From: Ochromonadaceae sp. CCMP2298
Lineage: Eukaryota > Sar > Synurophyceae > Ochromonadales > Ochromonadaceae
NCBI GenBank assembly: GCA_026770595.1
Contig: MU633571.1
Span: 1,756-19,397, forward strand
Direction: 5' to 3'
DNA length: 17,642 nucleotides
The position numbers and the translations under genes are program-made. Positions 1 through 8,300 of the stretch are shown here, in pieces. The first letter of the stretch is position 1. Every line of letters begins with the position of its first letter. A model generated the notes under the pieces. The model saw only the letters and a list, made by a program, of their open reading frames with translations, did not search any database and was not told where the DNA came from.

Positions 1-2
1 TC

Positions 3-145
3 CTGTATCAACAACTAGGGCAAGCACGTTTGTCCGCTGAGTATTATTTCAAACTCACTCATTTTGAAAACTTTAAAGTAGAGGCTTATTTTCAATTGGC
101 GATTCAGCTTCAGATAGGTCTGAAAATGGATAAAGCAGTGGAGTT
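3..145 (+). pseudogene. 5' fragment of TPR/GT41 gene, upstream of an apparent frameshift; cut by the left edge
   Basis: Reading from base 3 gives an open frame (LYQQLGQARLSAEYYF... GLKMDKAVE) with the alternating small/aromatic pattern of tetratricopeptide helices. This frame runs on to a stop after 227, but its residues stop looking like TPR after about base 144. The TPR pattern resumes in the frame one base later (YNLHLQSNSKNADAHYALG...). Skipping a single base near 145 joins the two halves into a continuous TPR segment, so this is the upstream part of the following glycosyltransferase gene. The break could be a true inactivating mutation or a sequencing or assembly error. The sequence alone cannot decide. 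The start codon and most of the TPR array lie outside the window. Confidence 0.7.
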
Positions 146-1647
146 ACAACCTTCATCTACAATCAAATTCCAAAAATGCGGATGCACATTATGCATTAGG
201 AACGGCATATTCGTATCAGCAACATTTTGACAAAGCCATTCAAAGCTTTGAACGGGCATTGCAGTTTCAGAATCAACATCCACAGGCAACCATGGAGCTG
301 GCTTTAGCCAAAGCAGATGTATGCGACTGGAGCAATCGAGAACAGGAGCAGAGAAATTTCATTCACTCGCTGAAAGAGGTCTTACGATCAGGGCAAATTG
401 ATTTGACAAAGACAGTCATGCAAGTCAATTTTTTGGATGTCAATCCTGAGCTGTGCTTGCAAGTAGCCAAAGCTTGTGCTACACAGTTGGTGCAATCGGT
501 GCAACATATAAAACTATCTAGCCCAGATAAACCAAAGAGTCATACAAAAGTAAGGCTTGGGTATATCTCTCCGGATTTCCGTTCCCACGCAGTAGGGCGA
601 TTAATCTTTGATATGTTCCGCCATCATAATCGCGAGCAGTTTGAAGTATCTATTTATGCCTTGGTGAACATCAAGCAGGAAGATACTGTTCAGGAGGCGA
701 TCAAAAACGGTAGCGATCGTTACATCAATTGCGAACGAATGACAGATTTGGAAATCGCCAACCAGATTAGGAATGATGAAATTGATGTGCTCATTGATAT
801 GGGAGGATACACCACTTATACAAAACCAAGGGTGATGGCATTAAAACCAGCACCTGTTCAAATTCACTATTTGGGAAATCCAATGAGTATGGGAGCTTCC
901 TTTACTCCGTATATGCTAGCTGATAAACATTGGATTCCGGAAGTGAATGAAAAATATTTTACGGAGGAGATGCTATTTCTTGACCATGCATGGGTTGCAT
1001 CTCCAATCTCCGAGCACATTCCTCTTCTCACCAGAACGGCACTAGGTCTTCCAGAAGAGGTTTTTATTTTCGGCAGTTTCAATCATCCTAAAAAGTTGGA
1101 TCCAGAAACCTTCAACGAGTGGATGAAGATTCTCAAAGAGGCTTCTGGCTCTGTAATGTGGCTATACGCTCCACAAAAAATCCAACAGGAGAATCTAAAA
1201 AAGCAAGCAGATTTAGCTCATGTTGACCCAAGTCGCCTCTATTTTGCCGAGCATACTAATTATGAGGAGTACTTAGCGCGACTTAAACTGATGGATGTAT
1301 TCCTTGATAACTTTCAATACGGTGCAGGGTCTACAGCAGCTAATGCCTTGATGATGGGAACTCCAGTCCTCACTTTTTCAGGAGAGAAAATGGTATCGCG
1401 ATTAGCAACCGCTGTAAACGCAGCAGCCAATATGTCTTCATGGAATTGTGTGACTAAGCAGCAATACCACGATCAAGCATTGTACTGGTATCAAAATTCC
1501 GAAAAACTCAAGCAGAAAAAGACGCTGCTCGCCTCCAATATCAAGACATCACCATTATGTCAGGTAGGTGTCTTTACTAAAAATGTAGAGGCAAAAATGC
1601 TAGAATTACTTGTCTCCCTTTCAGGGGAGATACAGAGGGGTGTTTGA
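146..1647 (+). CDS. TPR-linked GT41 glycosyltransferase (O-GlcNAc transferase/SPINDLY-like), C-terminal part after frameshift
   Basis: The open frame begins after a stop at 121-123, and TPR homology starts at about 146. No ATG lies before 291, and TTG at 259 is the first plausible alternative start, so the natural start is probably upstream of the frameshift and outside the window. The protein has a last TPR (NADAHYALGTAY...FDKAIQSFERAL), a spacer, then the GT41 catalytic region. That region carries LGYISPDFRSHAVGRL, whose His matches the conserved His of OGT-type enzymes, PAPVQIHYLGNP, FNHPKKLDPETFNEW with the conserved Lys, and GSTAANALMMGTPVLT, which resembles the bacterial GT41 donor-phosphate loop. 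The family transfers a sugar from a nucleotide sugar to Ser/Thr of proteins in the cytoplasm. Substrate and partner are not evident here. The last residues, SLSGEIQRGV, are encoded by the adjacent 134-bp repeat, so the original C-terminus may have been altered. Family assignment is firm. Whether the gene is functional is uncertain. Confidence 0.85.
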
Positions 1648-2047
1648 TTGAATTAGCTCCGAAATTATTACTGCTGTCCGAAGTAAGTGTCACAATTATC
1701 AACGGTAAAACACTTCACGTGACATGCTCCGTGGAATATTTCCGACTCTCCCCTTCAGGGGAGATACAGAGGGGTGTTTGACTGTACAAAACCCAAATCA
1801 TTACTGCTATCCGAAGAAAAGTGTCACTAATATCATTGGCGAAATACATTCACGTATCCTGCTCAATAAATGGTTCCGACTCTCCCCTTCAGGGGAGATA
1901 AAGAGGGGTGTTTGACTGTACAAAGCCCAAATCATTACTGGTGTCCGAAGAAAAGTGCCACTAATATCATTGGCGAAATACATTCACGTATCCTGCTCAA
2001 TAGATGGTTCCGACTCTCCCCTTCAGGGGAGATAAAGAGGGGTTTTT
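1606..2047. repeat. 134-bp tandem repeat array (3 units plus a partial fourth) with hairpins
   Basis: The phrase TTCCGACTCTCCCC starts at 1740, 1874 and 2008, an exact 134-bp period. The units 1740-1873 and 1874-2007 differ at only a few positions. A diverged unit at the same phase (1606-1739) covers the 3' end and stop codon of the GT41 gene. A partial copy starts at 2008 and fades after about 2047. Every unit carries a 7-bp stem with a TTCA loop (TCTCCCC-TTCA-GGGGAGA) at 1747-1764, 1881-1898 and 2015-2032, and at 1613-1630 with one G-T pair. Short open frames at 1724-1915 and 1870-2193 merely read through these units and look non-coding. The hairpins lack a U-tract, so they are not canonical terminators, though they could stabilise the mRNA 3' end (inference). 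The element resembles the dispersed palindromic intergenic repeats seen in some Bacteroidota. Confidence 0.9.
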
Positions 2048-2199
2048 CACATTCTCCCCATAACCTTTCTATCCATTTCGGTGGCAGAGTCCGAGCTCAA
2101 TCACCCAAACCATTTTTTGAACTATCCATTACGTACCCTGCGCTATTTTTGATAAAAACGTCACTATTCAAATTCAAAATAGTACAAATCTAAGTTTAT

Positions 2200-2233
2200 G
2201 TCCGATTTGGGGTATAAGATTGTCGGATTTGGG
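2200..2233 (+). promoter_or_regulatory. Spaced direct repeat GTC(C/G)GATTTGGG, possible operator
   Basis: GTCCGATTTGGG starts at 2200 and GTCGGATTTGGG at 2222. The copies are 22 bases apart, about two helical turns, and differ at one base. They lie about 100 to 130 bases before the giant gene's ATG. The spacing would suit a dimeric regulator bound to one face of the helix. This is inference only, and no known regulator site is recognised. Confidence 0.35.
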
Positions 2234-2256
2234 TGCTATGGTCAAGTCTAATTTTA
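2228..2256 (+). promoter_or_regulatory. Weak Bacteroidota-type promoter candidate
   Basis: TTTG at 2228-2231 and TAATTTTA at 2249-2256 lie 17 bases apart. They approximate the Bacteroidota primary-sigma consensus (TTTG at -33, TAnnTTTG at -7), with the last base of the -7 box mismatched. The -33 element overlaps the second copy of the direct repeat, so a protein bound there could control transcription. Such short motifs occur often by chance in DNA of this composition. Confidence 0.25.
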
Positions 2257-2331
2257 AGGTTAATAGAAAGTCACTGTTCCCCTAGCAGTAAAATCTAGGT
2301 TAAAGAAAATAACCGCTTAATATTCTACGCC

Positions 2332-5300
2332 ATGAGAAGACAAAAATATTTATTCAACAACGCCTTACTTCGATACAACAAGTACCGAAGAAAACTCCAA
2401 CGACTGGAAGTCACCGGTAGCAACGAACACCGACAAGGAGTACTAAGAAAACACCTTGAGCGATTGCATGGATTTCTCAACTCCATGTTGCTCACAATAA
2501 AAAGAGCTGCCGTTATAGGATCAATCTCAGCAGCCACATTCGTGCTGGCTCCTGGAGACGTCAATGCACAGACATCTTTTGGAAGTGCACAAACCAATCC
2601 TTTTGGACTAGCGGATTCTGGCACTTATTCCAATGCATCCTTTGGAGATTTGGACAATGATGGAGATTTCGATTTGCTGGTTGGTGAATCTGGCGGGAAT
2701 TTCAAATATTTTGAAAATACTGGTACAAGTGGCTCACCTGCATTCGCAAGTGTTAGCACCAATCCTTTCGCATTAACTGATATTGGCTCATCTTCATCAC
2801 CATCATTCGCAGATTTGGACAATGATGGAGATTTGGATATTATTACAGGAGCAGGTGATGGAAATTTTCTATACTTTCAAAACACAGGCACATCGGGCGT
2901 TCCTGCTTTTGCGGCCGCCACTACCAACTCTTTTGGCTTAACAGATATTGGTTCTTACGCTGTTTCTACACTCGTAGATTTAGACAATGACGGAGATTTA
3001 GATCTCATGGCTGGAGAATTTGGCGGGGACTTCAAATATTTTCAAAATACAGGTACTAACAGTGCTCCCGCTTTTGCTGCAATGGCTAACAACTCTTTCG
3101 GATTAGCTAATACCGGTGCATATACGTCAACCATTTCCTTTGTTGATTTAGATAATGATGGGGATTTTGACTTAATCAGTGGAGGTCATCAGGGTAATTT
3201 TTATTATTTTCAAAATACGGGATCTGTGAATGCCCCCGCTTTCGGAACCAAACAAACTAATCCTTTTGGCTTAGTTGCATTAACTGGTGTCCCGAACGGT
3301 TACCAGTCTAAGCCTTCATTTGTTGATATGGACAATGATGGAGATTTTGATTTAATGGTGGGATCATTCGAGGGAAATTTTAAATATTTTGAAAATACTG
3401 GAACGAGTAGCACTCCGGCTTTTGCTACCGTTACTACTAGCTCCTTCGGTCTACCTGTTATTGGACAAAATTCAAACCCTTCCTTTGCTGATTTAGACAA
3501 TGATGGGGACCTGGATTTATTGGCAGGGGAATATGATGGGACTTTCAATTACTTTGAAAATACTTCTCCTCCTCCCAATGACATTCCTACGCTCACTGCT
3601 TTTGCGGATGCAGTTATTTCTACAGATGAAGACACAGAAGGCGAAATCACCTTTGCTGCCATGAATACTCAGGGCGATGAAGCAGATAGTGATGGTACAG
3701 TGGATGCGTATGTTGTGAAGTCTGTCACAAGTGGCTCACTTAAAATAGGTGCGGATGCAGGATCAGCCACTGCTTATGCCGCTTCTACCAATGATGTGAT
3801 CAATGCAAGCAAGAATGCTTACTGGACACCTGCTGCTAATGTCAATGGAACGGACGTTGCTGCTTTTGCAGTAGTCGCCAAGGATGATGATGGAGGTGAA
3901 TCTTCCAGCAGCATCACCGTCAATGTAGATGTGAATGATGTAAATGACATTCCTACACTCACCGCCTTTGCGGATGCAGTTATTTCTACAGATGAAGACA
4001 CAGAAGGTGAAATCACTTTTGCAGCGATGAATACGCAAGGAGATGAAGCGGACAGTGATGGTACAGTGGATGCGTATGTAGTGAAGTCTGTTACAAGCGG
4101 CTCACTTAAAATGGGTGCGGATGCAGGGTCAGCCACTGCTTATGCAGCTTCTACCAATGATGTGATCAATGCAAGCAAGAATGCTTACTGGACACCAGCA
4201 TCTGGGGTCAGCGGAACGGACGTTGCTGCTTTTGCAGTAGTAGCACAAGACGATGATGGAGGTGAATCTTCAAGCAACATAACAGTCAATGTAGATGTGA
4301 ATGATGTAACAGATCCAAACTTCACTTCAGCGGCTACTGCGAATTATGAAGAAAACGGAACAGGTGTTGCCTATTCTGCTACAGCAGATGAGACGGTCAC
4401 TTTTACTTTAGGAAACACTAAAGATGAATCACTGTTTAGTATAGCGAATAACAATGAGATTAGCTTTAGTTCATCTCCAGATTTTGAAGCACCAGCAGAT
4501 GGGAATGCAGATAATGATTATGTGATTGACGTAATTGCAACAGATGCAGCAGGCAATGCGACTACTTTAGAGGTGACCATTACAGTAACAAACGCGGATG
4601 ATCTTAACGTTTGCACGCTAACTAATACGAATAATGATGATGGAACAGCGACAATTACGGCCCAAAGCTTTCAAGTGAGTTGCGCTGGATCTTTAGTAAG
4701 CTTTGCGATAGTTCCAGTTCAGTCGGGCACCTATACGTCCGTTAAGATCTATGAAGGTCAAGGGTTTGCGGGAGCCTTGCTTGGTCAAATAAGTAATCAA
4801 ACAGTCAATATTGCCAGTGGCAATAATGATTTTAGCTCAACAGTTTTTGATTTCTCGGGCGAGGGTATCAGCTTGGCGACAGGGCAATTATACACGATCA
4901 GCTTTGAAGGAGATTCGCCAAGTTTGAGGCATACTAATTCTGATGTAATGCCGGGTTCTCTTTATAATGATTTTGAAGGTTTTATTGGTTTGGATGCCTT
5001 TTATGAAGTGCTAGTTACTGGAGGATCTTCCGACCCAGTATTTACTTCCTCTACATCGGTCAGTTTTGAGGAGAACGGGACAGGAGATGCCTACATTGTA
5101 GCAGCTACTGACAACTCTGAGCTTACTTATTCCTTCGGAACAGGTAATGATGAATCCTTATTTAATATTAATGGAACTTCGGGAGCAGTTACCTTCAAGA
5201 CAGCACCAGATTTTGAGAATCCATCAGATGGCAATAGTCAGAATGATTATGTAGTTAATGTAATAGCAACTGATTTTTTCAGTAATACAGCCAATCAAGA

Positions 5301-8300
5301 TGTAACAATCACGGTGACGGATGCCGATGAGATTGCTCCGACCTTCACATCAGCAGCTACTGCGAATTATGAAGAAAATGGCACTGGCGTAGCATATGCA
5401 GCATCAGCAGATGAGACAGTTACGTTCACTTTAGGAAATACCAAAGATGAATCACTGTTTAGCTTGGCCAACGACAATGAGATTAGCTTCAGTTCTTCTC
5501 CTGATTTCGAAACACCTTCCGATGGCAACACAGACAATGATTATGTGATTGATGTTATTGCTACTGATGCTGCAGGGAATGCGACTACTCAGATCGTAAC
5601 GATCACTGTAACAGATGCCGATGAGATAGCACCAAGCTTCACATCAGCGGCTACTGCGAATTATGAAGAAAATGGCACAGGCGTAGCATATGCAGCGACA
5701 GCCGATGAGACGGTCACCTTCACATTGGGTTCATCCAAAGATGAATCATTGTTTGGCTTGGCCAATGACAATGAAATTAGCTTCAGTGCTTCACCGAATT
5801 ATGAAAATCCTTCCGATGGCAACACGGATAATGATTATGTGATTGATGTCATCGCTACAGATGGATCAGGGAATGCGACTACTCAGATCGTAACGATCAC
5901 AGTAACGGATGCAGATGAGATAGCTCCGACCTTCACATCAGCGGCTACTGCGAATTATGAAGAAAACGGAACAGGAGTAGCTTATGCAGCAACTGCAGAT
6001 GAGACAGTTACATTCACTTTAGGAAATACCAAAGATGAATCACTGTTTAGCTTGGCGAATGCCAATGAGATCAGCTTCAGTTCTTCTCCTGATTTTGAAA
6101 TACCTTCAGATGGAAACACAGATAATGATTATGTGATTGATGTTATTGCAACTGATGCTGCAGGAAATGCGACTACTCAGACCGTAACGATCACGGTAAC
6201 GGATGCAGATGAGATTGCTCCAGTTTTCACTTCGTTGACTACCGCCTCTTTTGTTGAAAATGGGACAGGTACTGCATACACGGTCACGGCCACAGATGCG
6301 AATGCATTGACATACAGTTTAGGTACTGGCAATGATGAAAGCTTGTTCAGCATAACAGCCGGAGCAGTCACCTTCATTGCATCACCAGATTTTGAAACGC
6401 CGGGTGGAAACAATGCAGACAATACGTATGTGATCAATGTGATTGCCAATGACGGTACAAATTCAGTCAATCAGAACGTAACCATTACGGTGACGGATGT
6501 TGATGAAATTGCTCCAATCTTTGAAAGCACACCTTCTGCGTCTAATGTGCAGGATTTGTATTTCGCTTTAGATCTAGATTTAGATGAATCAGGAACTGTG
6601 TATTATGTTGTGCTAGCAGATGGGGCAAGTGTACCTACTTCGGCAGAGGTAAAAGCAGGAACAGCTTCAGGGGGCGGTTCTACTATACTTTCAGGAAATA
6701 AAGTTTTATCTGAGTCTCCAGATTTTTCGGGTATTGCAGATGTCGCAGTATTAACACCTGCTTCGAGTTATGATGTATATGTGGTAGCAGAGGATGCTTA
6801 CAATAACCAACAAGCTTCACCGATAAAAGTAGATGTAACCACTGAGACTGCAAGCCTCGATTTTAGATGGACCTCTGCGACAAAACCTTCAGCTGGAATC
6901 GTGGAGGAAACAGTCAACGGAATTACAGCCACCATGACCTCTTCAGGCAGTAATGCCGATTTTGGTTCTGCAGGCAATCAATTTGGCACTACATATAACC
7001 TTGCCAGTGTGAATGCACCTGTTGCAAATATGACGGTCTCATTCAGTTCAGCATTGAACTTGACAAGCATCCGAGTGGTAAATTTTTCTACCAAAGATTG
7101 GGTATTGACCCCCACAGGAGGGAGTAATGCAGTTGTGAATTCACCAGCTCCAGTATCTTCAGGTTCTGAAGTAGTTGATTTAAATTGGATTGGAGTAACA
7201 AGTTTTACCGTCACAGAAAGTTTAGGAGCTACTGTTGCATTCATTATAGATGATGTCATCGTCAATCCTGCAGATTTAACCGCACCTACCAATCAAGACG
7301 TTGTTTACGCCAGTTCATCTTTTGTTGCCAAGGGAGCATCAGTTGCAATTGTCAGTTCGGCAGATATAACCAATGAGGTTTGGTTTGCTCCTTCTGGTAC
7401 CTCAACTTTCACAGAAGGTGCCACCATGACCAAAGCAACCGATGGCACATCCACAACAATATTAGCACCAACCACAATAGGTACTTATAAGCTGTATGTC
7501 ATTGATGCCGCCAGTAATGTTTCCGACGAGTCTACTGCTACGTTGACGGTAACCAATGTCATTCCTACTCTTACAGCTTTTGTAGATGCAGTAATAGCAA
7601 CGGATGAGGATACAGAGGGAGAAATCACTTTTGCTGCCATGAATACTCAGGGAGATGAGGCAGATAGCGATGGTACTGTTGATGCGTATGTTGTGAAGTC
7701 TGTCACAAGCGGCTCATTAAAAATTGGTGCCGATACAGGATCAGCTACGGCTTATGCAGCATCTACCAATAATGTAATAGATGCAAGCAATAATGCCTAT
7801 TGGACTCCAGCCTCTGGAGTCGTAGGGTTAGATATTGCTGCTTTTGCAGTAGTCGCTCAAGATGATGATGGAGCTGAATCAGCTAGTAACATTACGGTTA
7901 GTGTAGATGTGAATGATATAACTGATCCAGTTTTCACTTCGGCTATTACTACGGATTATGAAGAGAACGGAGCAGGTGTAGCTTATGCTGCAACTGCTGA
8001 TGAGACAGTCACTTTCTCTTTAGGAAATTCTAAAGATGAATCGCTGTTTAGCTTGGCCAATGACAATGAGATCAGCTTCAGTTCATCACCGGATTTTGAA
8101 ACACCTTCAGATGGAAACACAGACAATGATTATGTGATTGATGTTATTGCTACTGATGCGGCAGGCAATGCCACAACACAAATCGTAACGATAACAGTAA
8201 CGGATGCCGATGAGATAGCGCCAGGCTTCACCTCAGCCGCTACTACGAATTATGTTGAAAATGGCACAGGTGTAGCTTATGCAGCGACAGCCAATGAGAC

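Larger units (their letters stand above)
2048..2331 (+). other. Intergenic leader region of the giant gene
   Basis: This is about 285 bp without a credible gene. It follows the repeat array and precedes the ATG at 2332. It contains a 12-base direct repeat at 2200-2233 and a weak candidate promoter (both listed separately), and no clear Shine-Dalgarno sequence. No terminator for the GT41 gene was recognised apart from the repeat hairpins. Confidence 0.6.

Noticed and set aside
30-230. Stand-alone 66-codon gene starting at an alternative start codon at 30
   Set aside because: Its first part continues upstream to the window edge as TPR sequence. Its last ~28 codons lose TPR character exactly where the other frame gains it, so it is a piece of the broken GT41 gene.
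1606-2047. Possible CRISPR array
   Set aside because: The repeat is 134 bp in direct tandem with no unique spacers, and no cas genes are present.
1724-2193. Two short overlapping + strand open frames (1724-1915 and 1870-2193) with shared peptide RLSPSGEIKRG
   Set aside because: They are translations of the 134-bp DNA repeat. The similarity comes from repetition at the DNA level and there is no domain, signal or start context.
3300-4136. Several antisense open frames of 80-105 codons within the giant gene
   Set aside because: They lie wholly inside the well-supported repeat-coding frame, have no recognisable domain, and recur wherever the DNA repeats do.
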